Source: UBA6107 sp964459385 (GTDB lineage Bacteria; Chloroflexota; Anaerolineae; Anaerolineales; Anaerolineaceae). Taken from it: a stretch of 64,000 nt of DNA. The position numbers and the translations under genes are program-made. Below, one piece after another: positions 53,440 to 61,382 of the stretch (the stretch's first letter is position 1; the number at the start of each line of letters is the position of its first letter). The notes beneath the pieces are model-generated. The model worked only from the letters and a program-made list of their open reading frames with translations, had not been told where the DNA came from and made no database searches. The stretch covers positions 1 through 64,000 of the forward strand of contig CAYWLG010000007.1 in assembly GCA_964459385.1 (NCBI GenBank), given 5' to 3'.

Positions 53440-54201
53440 ATGAAAAAGAATTATTTAATCGATATGGATGGTGTGCTGGTCAAAGGAAAGGCACTTATTC
53501 CCGGGGCAGACCAGTTTATTGAACGTCTTCGTAAAAGTGAGACCAAGTTTCTGATCTTAACCAACAATCCACTTTACACTCAGCGCGACCTGGAATATCG
53601 CCTCAGGTCTTCAGGGTTGAATGTGCCCGCCGAGAACATCTTTACTTCGGCAATGGCTACAGCGCGTTTTTTGCAGAGCCAGCGCCCCAACGGCACCGCC
53701 TTTGTGGTAGGCGAAACCGGGTTGACCCAGGCCTTGCATGACGTGGGCTATGTGCAGACGGACACAGACCCCGATTATGTCGTTCTGGGTGAAGTGAACA
53801 CTTATAATTTTGAGATCATCACCAAGGCCATCCGGTTGATCAACGATGGAGCTTTGTTCATTGCCACCAACCCTGATAACACCGGCCCGATCGAGTCTGG
53901 AATTGTGCCCGCAACCGGCGCGATGGCCGCGCTGATCGAAAAAGCGACCGGGAAGGCACCGTTCTTTGTCGGAAAGCCCAATCCGCTCATGATGCGTACT
54001 GCGATGCGGTATATGGACATGCATTCTGAAAACACCGTCATGATCGGGGATCGTATGGACACCGATGTGGTGGCAGGCGTGATGAGCGGCCTGGAGACCA
54101 TTCTGGTTTTGAGCGGGGTCTCTACGATGGCGGATGTCGAAAAATTCCCTTATCGCCCCGGCAGCATCGTAAATTCCGTGGCGGATATTGTCATTAATTG
54201 A
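53440..54201 (+). CDS. HAD-IIA family phosphatase (NagD-like)
   Basis: This protein of 253 residues has the HAD motifs: I, DMDGVLV with the nucleophile Asp9-type motif; II, LTNN; III, VGKPNPLMM; IV, IGDRMDTDV. The C2a cap of the NagD group lies between motifs II and III. Relatives dephosphorylate sugar or nucleotide phosphates. AAGGAAAG precedes the ATG. It has its own promoter. The substrate is unknown. Confidence 0.9.
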   Translation: MKKNYLIDMDGVLVKGKALIPGADQFIERLRKSETKFLILTNNPLYTQRDLEYRLRSSGLNVPAENIFTSAMATARFLQSQRPNGTAFVVGETGLTQALHDVGYVQTDTDPDYVVLGEVNTYNFEIITKAIRLINDGALFIATNPDNTGPIESGIVPATGAMAALIEKATGKAPFFVGKPNPLMMRTAMRYMDMHSENTVMIGDRMDTDVVAGVMSGLETILVLSGVSTMADVEKFPYRPGSIVNSVADIVIN

Positions 54202-54240
54202 TACTAACTCTAAATCTTAGTATAAATTCATATTCTATTG

Positions 54241-54246
54241 TATAAT
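54241..54246 (+). promoter_or_regulatory. -10 box of the Zn-type CDF gene
   Basis: A perfect TATAAT lies 22 bp before the ATG at 54268. The -35 region is weak. It overlaps the far upstream end of the open frame, which supports the start at 54268. Confidence 0.55.
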
Positions 54247-54267
54247 CCCTCATTGAAAGAGAGGAGT

Positions 54268-55203
54268 ATGTTCGTTCATCAAAAAACCGGCGTTCAGCGC
54301 CGTTTCGTACTTTCAATGATCTTTACCGGCCTTATTCTGGTGGCTGAGGTCATTGGCGGGCTTGTTTCTGGTTCGTTGGCACTGCTTTCAGATGCAGCGC
54401 ATGTATTTATGGATCTCTTCGCGCTGGGACTGAGTTTGCTGGCCCTGCGATTGTCTTTTAGGCCCCCTGATGATCATCATAGTTTTGGCTGGCACCGTTT
54501 GGAGGTGTTGGCCGCGCTTATCAATGGCGTGACACTGCTGGTGATCGCAATCGGCATCTGGGTGGAAGCGGTGCAGCGCTGGCGAAACCCGGTTGAGATA
54601 CAGAGCACCGAAATGCTGATCATTGCCGTGATCGGCATGGTGGCCAATGTAGTGGTGGCGTTGATCCTTGGTGGTCATGATCATCCGCATGGGCACCCGC
54701 ACGATCATTCACATGAAGACAACTCCATTCGTAAAGACCTTAACCTGAACAGTGCCTTTTTACATGTGATTGGCGATGCCGTCTCATCGGTGGGGGTAAT
54801 CATCGCCGCTGTTCTGATTCAATTCACGGGCAAGAGCTGGATTGACCCCCTGGTGAGTATTTTGATTGGCGTTATTATCCTGGTCAGTTCATATAGGGTA
54901 TTGAAAGGTTCTGTGCACATATTGGTTGAAGGCGTGCCCGAAGGGTTGTCCACTCGCGTAATCAGCGAACGGATTGTTAATGTAGATGGGGTTGCTGCTG
55001 TGCACGATCTGCATGTTTGGAATATCTGCTCTGGCACGGTAGCGCTCAGCGCGCATGTGGTGCTCAACCAGGGACAGGCGCAAAAGCCAGGCTCGCCTAT
55101 GGATGCCATCAAGCAAATGCTTTCAAACGAATTTAAGATCGAACACACAACCATTCAACTGGAAGACAGCCCTTGCCTGGATGGACATGGCGGTTGTAAC
55201 TAA
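54268..55203 (+). CDS. Cation diffusion facilitator, zinc type (CzcD/ZitB-like)
   Basis: This protein of 311 residues has six membrane segments. The metal site is His-Asp in TM2 (DAAHVFMDLF) and His-Asp in TM5 (HVIGDAVSS), the Zn/Cd pattern. A His-rich cytoplasmic loop (HDHPHGHPHDHSHED) lies between TM4 and TM5. A C-terminal cytoplasmic domain follows. It exports zinc or cadmium in exchange for protons. GAGAGGAG precedes ATG 54268. A terminator separates it from the convergent gene. Confidence 0.92.
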   Translation: MFVHQKTGVQRRFVLSMIFTGLILVAEVIGGLVSGSLALLSDAAHVFMDLFALGLSLLALRLSFRPPDDHHSFGWHRLEVLAALINGVTLLVIAIGIWVEAVQRWRNPVEIQSTEMLIIAVIGMVANVVVALILGGHDHPHGHPHDHSHEDNSIRKDLNLNSAFLHVIGDAVSSVGVIIAAVLIQFTGKSWIDPLVSILIGVIILVSSYRVLKGSVHILVEGVPEGLSTRVISERIVNVDGVAAVHDLHVWNICSGTVALSAHVVLNQGQAQKPGSPMDAIKQMLSNEFKIEHTTIQLEDSPCLDGHGGCN

Positions 55204-55205
55204 AT

Positions 55206-55234
55206 AAAAGCGGAGCGAGAAATCGCTCCGTTTT
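55206..55234. terminator. Bidirectional terminator
   Basis: CGGAGCGA (55211-55218) pairs with TCGCTCCG (55223-55230), with A residues left and T residues right. It serves convergent genes on both sides. Confidence 0.85.
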
Positions 55235-55236
55235 GA

Positions 55237-56181
55237 CTAGTTTTGGATCAATTTTGAACCACAAACCCGGCAGAAAAGGTCGCCCGGCCTGGCTCGCTTG
55301 CCGCACTGGTGGCAGTAGACCAGGCTTTTTTCTACGATATCGCCGCTTTCAGCCTCTCGTTCCGCTTTTCGTTGGCGTTTGGGTAATTTGATCCTTTGAA
55401 GCTTGGCGGTAAGCAGACTGACCACGATGAAGAAAATTACCGCAGCCAAAAGCAGAATAAACGAGTTGGTCAGGCTTTGGTTTTCGAGCACCGACTGGAA
55501 GATCTCACTGCCGATCATCCAACGATTCCTTGGCTGGTCAATCGGGTTGACAGCGTGCACCGGCATGAGGCTGGCGCTCAATTCATCATTGGTTTTCAGG
55601 TATGAGATCTTAAAGTTAAGGGTCATGCCCTGGCTGACATTACCCACATTGGCTGAATAATAGGTCAGCCCATCGTCTGGATTCACCTCGCCCGGCCCCA
55701 GATCGGGTTCAACGCTCATGGTGGTGGCGAATTTAGGTTTTTGCACTTCAACAGAAAGTGAGTCAATGGGGTAGTCGCTTAACCAGCGATAAGTGTATTC
55801 GTGGCGCGCATCCGAAAGCTGATTCACCGGGTCATAAAACTCGATCTGCAAATCAGGGCTGGAGGTAATAAATTCAATACGGTTCCAGGAGCCATCAGCG
55901 GTCTGAGTATATTCCAGGTCGTAAAGCAGCCCATCCAGGTCTTTCATGGCCACCAGGTAAGGGGCGCCGGCTGAATTGGGGATGCGGAGGCTTACCTTGG
56001 CAGGAAAATCCGTAATGGAGGAGAACGAAATGCGGTAGATCACCAGGGTCTCGGGACGGTCATATTCTGGCCAGATGCTTACTTCCATCTGACTGATCCT
56101 TAATGCCGCTGCCTGGGCTGGCGCTGTAAATGCCAGCAAGAAGCTAACAATGAGCAAGACCCGCAACCACTTTTTGGACAT
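55237..56181 (-). CDS. Membrane protein with ectodomain and cytosolic zinc ribbon
   Basis: This protein has 314 residues. A cleavable-type signal peptide (1-25) leads to a beta-rich extracytoplasmic region (about 26-230). One membrane segment follows (about 238-260), then a basic stretch (KRQRKAER) and a C-terminal zinc ribbon (YCHQCGKRARPGDLFCRVCG). The topology puts the ribbon in the cytosol. I do not know the family. It lies between two CDF metal exporters, which makes a metal-linked role possible, but this is position only. Confidence 0.7.
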   Translation of the reverse strand: MSKKWLRVLLIVSFLLAFTAPAQAAALRISQMEVSIWPEYDRPETLVIYRISFSSITDFPAKVSLRIPNSAGAPYLVAMKDLDGLLYDLEYTQTADGSWNRIEFITSSPDLQIEFYDPVNQLSDARHEYTYRWLSDYPIDSLSVEVQKPKFATTMSVEPDLGPGEVNPDDGLTYYSANVGNVSQGMTLNFKISYLKTNDELSASLMPVHAVNPIDQPRNRWMIGSEIFQSVLENQSLTNSFILLLAAVIFFIVVSLLTAKLQRIKLPKRQRKAEREAESGDIVEKSLVYCHQCGKRARPGDLFCRVCGSKLIQN

Positions 56182-56257
56182 ATTTATCCCTGTTGAAAAT
56201 ATCTTACCATAGGCAGAAAGCGATGGGGTAATAAATGGAGCAAATTTGTGGTAAAAT

Positions 56258-56400
56258 TTTCAACTGTCAGACGGAGCACTCAGCCTGACGTGCCTAAGCA
56301 ATGTAATTGCAGCGACCTCAAAGGTGCAGCCTCTCACGATGAGAGACCGCCAGCGAGGTCTTTTGTTGTATCAAAGGTGCAACCCCAAGGAGTTACACTG
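56258..56400 (+). promoter_or_regulatory. Structured leader of the Mn-type CDF gene
   Basis: The ~150 nt before the gene contain a GTCAG/CTGAC helix (56266-56289), a GCAAT-GTA-ATTGC hairpin (56298-56310) and a terminator-like rod: GACCTC (56314-56319) with GAGGTC (56355-56360), inner CTCTC/GAGAG, then TTTT (56361-56364). An 11 bp direct repeat TCAAAGGTGCA occurs at 56318 and 56371. A weak -10 (TAAAAT, 56252-56257) precedes it. The layout suits a metal-sensing riboswitch, but it does not match the yybP-ykoY motif I know, and I could not compare it with the NiCo family. Confidence 0.5.
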
Positions 56401-57300
56401 ATGCGTTGGGTAAGAGACTATAAACCACAACAAGAACAGAATCGCTTATATCGGATCGCCATTGTTATCACCCTGTGCGGCAATGTGTTGCTGGCTTCCA
56501 GCAAAGGCGTTGTTGCCTGGTTGACGGGCAGTGCTGCAATCTACGCAGATGCTGCCAATTCGGTTTCGGATGTCGTTTATTCCATTTTGATGATGGTCGG
56601 TTTGTTGATGGCCATCCAGCCGCCCGATCTGGATCATCCGCAGGGGCATGCTCGCTTTGAGCCCCTTGTGGGGTTGATCATCACGCTCTCGATGGCTTTT
56701 GCCGGCTTTGAAGCGGCTCGGAACTCGTATGAGCGTTATTTGCAGGGCGGAGCGGCCATTGCCCTTGACCTGCCTACCTATATTTTGTTGGCCTCGGCGG
56801 CCATCAAATTGGGCATGTTCCTGGCGATTCGCGCCATTGGCAAAAAACTGAACAGCCCCACTCTAGCCACGACCGCCGTGGATAACTTGAGCGACGTTTT
56901 GACCTCGGTGGCGGCATTTTTGGGCGTCCTGGGCTCAAGCCTTATTCATCCGCTGGCAGACCCGATCGCCGGTTTTTTGGTGGCAGCCTGGATCTTCAAG
57001 CAGGTCTATTCTGTGGGCAAAGAGAATCTTGGTTTTCTCACCGGCAAAGGCGCTACACGTGAAGAAGCCGAAGAATTTGTCAAAGCGGCTGAAGAGATCA
57101 CGGGGGTGATTCGCGTGCATCATTTGATGACCGAATATGTCGGCCCCAAGATGGTGATCGATCTCCACATCAATGTGGATGGTGAAAAGACCCTTAACGA
57201 AGTTCATGCCATTTCGGATGCTGTGGCGGATCGTCTGCAGGAATTCTCGAACGTTGACCGGGCTTACGTGCACATTGAGCCGGACGGTTGGGAAGACTAA
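56401..57300 (+). CDS. Cation diffusion facilitator, manganese type (MntE-like)
   Basis: This protein of 299 residues has six membrane segments and a C-terminal cytoplasmic domain (about 210-299: RVHHLMTEYVGPKMVIDLHI). The metal site reads Asn-Asp in TM2 (ANSVSD) and Asp-Asp in TM5 (DNLSDV). In the CDF family the N-D-D-D set marks Mn exporters, unlike the H-D-H-D of Zn exporters. I chose ATG 56401 with AAGGAG 8 bp upstream. The open frame extends to 56248, but that part is a structured leader. Confidence 0.88.
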   Translation: MRWVRDYKPQQEQNRLYRIAIVITLCGNVLLASSKGVVAWLTGSAAIYADAANSVSDVVYSILMMVGLLMAIQPPDLDHPQGHARFEPLVGLIITLSMAFAGFEAARNSYERYLQGGAAIALDLPTYILLASAAIKLGMFLAIRAIGKKLNSPTLATTAVDNLSDVLTSVAAFLGVLGSSLIHPLADPIAGFLVAAWIFKQVYSVGKENLGFLTGKGATREEAEEFVKAAEEITGVIRVHHLMTEYVGPKMVIDLHINVDGEKTLNEVHAISDAVADRLQEFSNVDRAYVHIEPDGWED

Positions 57301-57311
57301 AGAGATTTTGT

Positions 57312-57327
57312 TTGGCACGGTTCTTGT
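57312..57327 (+). promoter_or_regulatory. Sigma-54-like promoter before the HD-GYP gene
   Basis: TTGGCACG (57312-57319) and TTGT (57324-57327) match the -24/-12 pattern (TGGCAC, five bases, TTGC) except for the last base. It lies 88 bp before the gene. No rpoN or activator gene is in this window, so the match may be chance. Confidence 0.3.
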
Positions 57328-57414
57328 AACATAGTGAAAGTGAAGGCCCAATGAGAAATTGTCAGTCTCAAGGGCGAACCTTCTACTTACTTTCATTGTT
57401 GTCGGAGCCAAGCC

Positions 57415-58587
57415 ATGAGACAAGGGTTTATCAACTTTGCCAGATTCTTTGTAGCGAATGAGACAATTTCACGTGAGTCGCGCCAACATTTGGCCAGCCG
57501 TGCCTGGATCACATTCAGCAGCCTGCTCTTGCTCGTGATTCTCCCTTTTCTTTTTTACGATTATCTTAAGCTGCCCAATTCACAGCATCTTTTCTTTCTC
57601 ATCAACGACTCGATACTGCTTTTAACCTTTTTGCTTTTCTACTGGGTCAACCGTAAACACCCGCAAAAAGAGTTGTTTAACTTTATTCTGGCCGCCTCGT
57701 TCTACATGTCTCTAACGCTTATCCCGATCAAACATGAAGAACAATTGATCCTGAATTTTGCCATGCCAACGATCGTGGCCAGTTTTGCTGGCAAGCGGGA
57801 GAGCTCAATTGTGTTTGCCTCGGTGGCTTCTTTGGCTTCAGTGGGCTATTTTCTTTGGTTTTTCCCGGGCGAAAGTTTCCCCTATCTGGCAATCGTTTGC
57901 CTGATGTTCCTGGCTATTTTGGCCTATCAAGTGGACCTCATTCTGGAAGATATGATGACCCAGGTGACCTCGGCTTACGACCGCACCATTGAAGGCTGGT
58001 CTCAGGCACTGGAAATGCGCAATCATGAAACTGAAGGCCACTCGCACCGGGTGGCTGACCTGACCATGCAACTGGTTGAAAAGATGAATCTGGATGAATC
58101 TACACGTGTGCATATTCGCCGTGGGGTGTTGTTACACGATATCGGCAAAATGGGGGTTCCTGACAGTATCTTGTGCAAAGCAGGCCCTCTCACTGAGAGC
58201 GAGAATATGGTCATGCGCAAACATCCTGAGTTTGCCTATCACTTATTGGAAAACATTTCTTTTTTGCGCCCGTCACTGCAAATTCCCTACTGCCACCACG
58301 AAAAATGGAACGGCACTGGCTATCCGCGGGGCTTGAAGGGTGAAGAAATCCCCCTTGAAGCACGCATATTCTCGGTCATCGATGTTTGGGATGCGATGCG
58401 CTCCAACCGCAGTTACCGGCCCGCCATCCCAGAAGCGCAGGTGATCGAGTACCTGCGCTATGAAACAGGCCGTAGTTTTGACCCGGCTGTGGTGAAAGCT
58501 TTCTTTGAAATGATGAATTTCAAAGAAAACGAAAAAGAGCCCGCCAAGCTGGTGTTAAAGCAACCTCAGATTGTCAAACAGGTGTGA
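57415..58587 (+). CDS. Membrane-bound HD-GYP phosphodiesterase
   Basis: This protein has 390 residues. About six membrane segments (35-180) lead to a C-terminal HD-GYP domain (about 195-370): HSHRVADLT, LLHDIGKMGVPD, HPEFAYHLL, then HHEKWNGTGYPRGLKG and VIDVWDAM. HD-GYP enzymes cleave cyclic di-GMP or act on related signals. The GYP motif has NGTGYP where many relatives have DGTGYP. The membrane part resembles a 7TM-like sensor. No diguanylate cyclase is nearby. Confidence 0.9.
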   Translation: MRQGFINFARFFVANETISRESRQHLASRAWITFSSLLLLVILPFLFYDYLKLPNSQHLFFLINDSILLLTFLLFYWVNRKHPQKELFNFILAASFYMSLTLIPIKHEEQLILNFAMPTIVASFAGKRESSIVFASVASLASVGYFLWFFPGESFPYLAIVCLMFLAILAYQVDLILEDMMTQVTSAYDRTIEGWSQALEMRNHETEGHSHRVADLTMQLVEKMNLDESTRVHIRRGVLLHDIGKMGVPDSILCKAGPLTESENMVMRKHPEFAYHLLENISFLRPSLQIPYCHHEKWNGTGYPRGLKGEEIPLEARIFSVIDVWDAMRSNRSYRPAIPEAQVIEYLRYETGRSFDPAVVKAFFEMMNFKENEKEPAKLVLKQPQIVKQV

Positions 58588-58627
58588 AATCGTATATCAT
58601 TAGGGCAGAAAAAGAGGTTATCCCCTG

Positions 58628-59002
58628 ATGAAAACGATCCCTTCTCAATTTATTGATGAGCCCATCGAAGTGAACTTTGATGAGCCGCCCATGTATGAAA
58701 AACGGCCTGATTGCCCTCAATCTTTTCTCTGGCGCGGCGAAACGTACCTGATCCAAAAAATTCTAAGTGAACGGCAAGATTTTAACCGGCGCGGACGTTC
58801 TGCGCGCAATATGCAGCCGGCCCATTTGGCCTCAGCCTCAAAAGTGGGTTCCTGGGGGGTGGGGCGCTATTACTTTTGCGTTCAGGTGAATGGGGGAAAG
58901 ATATTTGAGATTTATTTTGATCGCGCTCCGCAAGAGGCCGGTGATCGCAAGGGACACTGGTTCATTTTAGGGGAAAGACACGTTGTAAACGATCCCGGAT
59001 AA
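58628..59002 (+). CDS. Small soluble protein, DUF6504-like
   Basis: This protein of 124 residues has a Trp/Tyr-rich core (SFLWRGETYLIQKIL, GVGRYYFCVQVNGGKIFEIYFDRAPQ, RKGHWFILGE). The pattern recalls DUF6504, a small family of unknown role. GAGGTTATCCCCTG precedes the ATG. It follows the HD-GYP gene by 40 bp on the same strand and may share its transcript. A 160 bp AT-rich region with a promoter follows. The family call is tentative. Confidence 0.55.
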   Translation: MKTIPSQFIDEPIEVNFDEPPMYEKRPDCPQSFLWRGETYLIQKILSERQDFNRRGRSARNMQPAHLASASKVGSWGVGRYYFCVQVNGGKIFEIYFDRAPQEAGDRKGHWFILGERHVVNDPG

Positions 59003-59071
59003 AATAAATTCACTAATAGCTGTTATAAATCAAATAAAATTAATAAAATAATAAATAATATTTATTTAATA

Positions 59072-59099
59072 TTGACTTTTATTTATATCGTGCTAAAAT
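59072..59099 (+). promoter_or_regulatory. Promoter of the DUF2089 gene
   Basis: TTGACT (59072-59077), 16 bp, TAAAAT (59094-59099) with an upstream TGC forming an extended -10. The region before it (59020-59070) is almost pure A/T and may act as an UP element. Confidence 0.75.
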
Positions 59100-59162
59100 A
59101 TCTTTAACTTAAGCGTGAAATGTATCGATTTTGATTAACCTGATACAGGAAAGCAGGGAAAC

Positions 59163-59591
59163 ATGAATAAAACCATCAGTAAATGCCCGGTCTGCGGCGC
59201 CGATCTGGCGGTGACCCGTTTATATTGCACCAGTTGTAACACTTCGATTGAAGGCCATTTCGTGGTGGAACATACACCGTTCGGACATTTGAACGAAGAC
59301 CAGATGCAATTTTTGCTGACCTTTGTGCGCTGTGAAGGCCGCCTCAACCGTATGGAAGAGGAAATGAAACTTTCTTACCCGACCCTGCGCAATCGTTTGA
59401 ATGAGATCGTGCGCGCGCTGGGTTACGAGCCAGGTAAAGAAGACCTTTCCCAGCCGCTTTCCGTTGAAGAGCGACGCCAAATATTGGAAGACCTTGACTC
59501 AGGCAAGATCGGCTGGGAAGAGGCTCAGGCAAAATTGCGCGGCGAGAAGTATGAACCTGCGGTCACAGCGGACGACGGAGGTGCCAAATAG
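59163..59591 (+). CDS. DUF2089 zinc-ribbon / HTH protein
   Basis: This protein of 142 residues has an N-terminal zinc ribbon (CPVCGADLAVTRLYCTSCNTSIEG) and a helical segment (EDQMQFLLTFVRCEGRLNRMEEEMKLSYPTLRNRLNEI) that resembles a winged or bacterial sigma-like HTH. Relatives are taken to be regulators. AGCAGGGAAAC precedes the ATG. Its stop codon overlaps the possible ATA start of the next gene. Confidence 0.85.
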   Translation: MNKTISKCPVCGADLAVTRLYCTSCNTSIEGHFVVEHTPFGHLNEDQMQFLLTFVRCEGRLNRMEEEMKLSYPTLRNRLNEIVRALGYEPGKEDLSQPLSVEERRQILEDLDSGKIGWEEAQAKLRGEKYEPAVTADDGGAK

Positions 59592-59989
59592 TTACCAGTG
59601 AAGAACGCCTCAGAGTCTTGAAAATGGTTCAAGACGGAAAGATCACCCCTGAAATTGCCGCCGAACTGCTCAAAGCGCTCGATTCCAGCAGCAAAAATAC
59701 GAGTCCCGATCAGCAAAATTTTGAGAGACAGGAAAACATCCCTGGCCTGAGCGGACGGTTCTTCAGGGTGCGCGTCAGCGATATGTTCAGCGGCAAGGTG
59801 CGCGCCAATATCCGCCTGCCGCTTGGCATGGTCAACGCCGGCTTGCGCATGGGCATGAAGTTCTCTCCCGAAGTAGAAGGTCTGAACGCCGAGAGATTGG
59901 CCGAAGCGCTTTCAAATGGCAAGACCGGTAAGATCGTGGACGTTTACGACGATCATGATGGTGAACACGTAGAAGTCTTCATCGAATAA
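59588..59989 (+). CDS. SHOCT-like protein with possible AUA start
   Basis: This protein of about 134 residues begins with a SHOCT-like helical pair (TSEERLRVLKMVQDGKITPE, then IAAELLKAL) and ends with a beta-rich domain (VRVSDMFSGKVRANIRLPLG). GGAGGTG (59577-59583) lies 4 bp before ATA 59588. No ATG, GTG or TTG stands in frame near it; the first is TTG 59618, which has no ribosome site and loses the conserved N-terminus. I therefore suggest initiation at AUA (or the next codon, GUU). The stop of DUF2089 overlaps (ATAG), so translation may be coupled. Confidence 0.65.
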   Translation: MVTSEERLRVLKMVQDGKITPEIAAELLKALDSSSKNTSPDQQNFERQENIPGLSGRFFRVRVSDMFSGKVRANIRLPLGMVNAGLRMGMKFSPEVEGLNAERLAEALSNGKTGKIVDVYDDHDGEHVEVFIE

Positions 59990-60076
59990 TTCAATCTTTT
60001 CAGAAATGATGATTTGACCCGAATGCAGGCGAACAGCTTGCAGGGATTAATGTTCTTAAAATAAGGAACTGGTTTT

Positions 60077-61348
60077 ATGGATGCAGAATTAAACAATTCA
60101 AACAAATGGATGAAAAAGTTTTTACCGATCTGGAGTGCGCAAATATTTTCTTTACTGGGCAGCGGATTGGTGCAATTTGCACTGGTGTGGTGGCTCACCC
60201 AAAAGACCGGTTCGGCCACGATTCTGGCAATGTCAACCTTTGTAGCGCTGCTGCCCAATGTGCTGATCGCACCTTTTGCCGGGGCTCTGGTGGACCGCTG
60301 GAACCGCCGTGTTGTCATGATCGTGGCAGACGGCTCAATTGCGCTCGTTACGCTGGCACTGGTGGTTCTTTTTGCCACCAACAGGGTGGAGGTCTGGCAT
60401 ATTTTTGTGGTGTTGTTCCTGCGCGCCACTGGGTCAATGTTCCACTGGCCGGCCATGCAGGCATCTACTTCATTAATGGTGCCGGAAAAGCATCTTTCAA
60501 GGGTGGCCGGCATCAATCAGGCCTTAAGCGGGGCCCTCAACATCGCCGCGCCACCGCTGGGCGCATTGCTCATGTCGCTGCTGTCGTTCTACCAGGTGAT
60601 CTCTGTGGATATCATTACCGCGATCATCGCGATCACTCCCTTGTTCTTTATCAGCATCCCGCAGCCTGTACGCAAAGACCAGGAGGAGAAAATTTCGGTG
60701 CAACTGGTGCTCAGAGACACGGCGGATGGGTTTCGCTTCATGAAGGCCTGGCCGGGCATTATGCTGCTGACGATCATGGCCGCGCTGCTAAACTTTTTTC
60801 TGGCGCCTGTAGACACCTTTATCCCTCTTATGGTTACCCAATATTTTAAATTGGGCGTGTGGGAGTTGAGCATTTTACAGTCTTCGGTGGGAATTGGCAT
60901 CGTTGTGGGTGGTCTGCTGCTGGGCGTATGGGGCGGGTTCAAAAGCAAAGTGACCACCAGCCTGGTGGGTGTGATGGGAATCGGTCTGGGTGTTATATTG
61001 GTAGCCTTGGCTCCGGCAAACCTATTTTATGTGGCGGTGGTGGGGATGGTGGTGCTGGGCATCACAAACCCCATTGCCAATGGACCCTTGATGGCGATCA
61101 TGCAAAGCAAGGTTCCGCCTGAGATGCAGGGTCGGGTGATGGGGTTTACGGGCAGCTTATGCTCGGCCATGATGCCAATCGCCATGCTTGTCTCTGCACC
61201 AGTTGTGGATAAGCTGGGACTGCATGCCTGGTATTGGGCGGCAGGCGGCTTCACTTTGTTGATGGGATTCGCAATGTTCTTTATCAAGCCCATTACACAG
61301 CTTGATTCAGCGCAAATTGCCGCAAGCCCAGAGGTCGTGGTAAATTAG
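60077..61348 (+). CDS. MFS exporter (MFS_3 / macrolide-efflux type)
   Basis: This protein of 423 residues has 12 membrane segments. GALVDRWNRR lies after TM2, where the MFS motif A sits, and MQGRVMGFTGSL is typical of the MFS_3 branch, which includes macrolide and enterobactin exporters. Substrate is unknown. AAGGAAC lies 8 bp upstream of the ATG. It follows the SHOCT-like gene by 87 bp and is closed by a terminator. Confidence 0.88.
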   Translation: MDAELNNSNKWMKKFLPIWSAQIFSLLGSGLVQFALVWWLTQKTGSATILAMSTFVALLPNVLIAPFAGALVDRWNRRVVMIVADGSIALVTLALVVLFATNRVEVWHIFVVLFLRATGSMFHWPAMQASTSLMVPEKHLSRVAGINQALSGALNIAAPPLGALLMSLLSFYQVISVDIITAIIAITPLFFISIPQPVRKDQEEKISVQLVLRDTADGFRFMKAWPGIMLLTIMAALLNFFLAPVDTFIPLMVTQYFKLGVWELSILQSSVGIGIVVGGLLLGVWGGFKSKVTTSLVGVMGIGLGVILVALAPANLFYVAVVGMVVLGITNPIANGPLMAIMQSKVPPEMQGRVMGFTGSLCSAMMPIAMLVSAPVVDKLGLHAWYWAAGGFTLLMGFAMFFIKPITQLDSAQIAASPEVVVN

Positions 61349-61354
61349 AGAATT

Positions 61355-61382
61355 GGCAGCCGCAGGGCTGCCCTTCTTTTTA
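61355..61382 (+). terminator. Terminator of the MFS gene
   Basis: GGCAGCC (61355-61361) pairs with GGCTGCC (61366-61372), followed by TTCTTTTT. It overlaps the last codon of the convergent lipoprotein gene. Confidence 0.85.

Noticed and set aside
56248..56400. N-terminal extension of the Mn-type CDF protein
   Set aside because: The extra residues are not membrane-like or conserved, and the DNA forms a leader with helices and a terminator-like rod.
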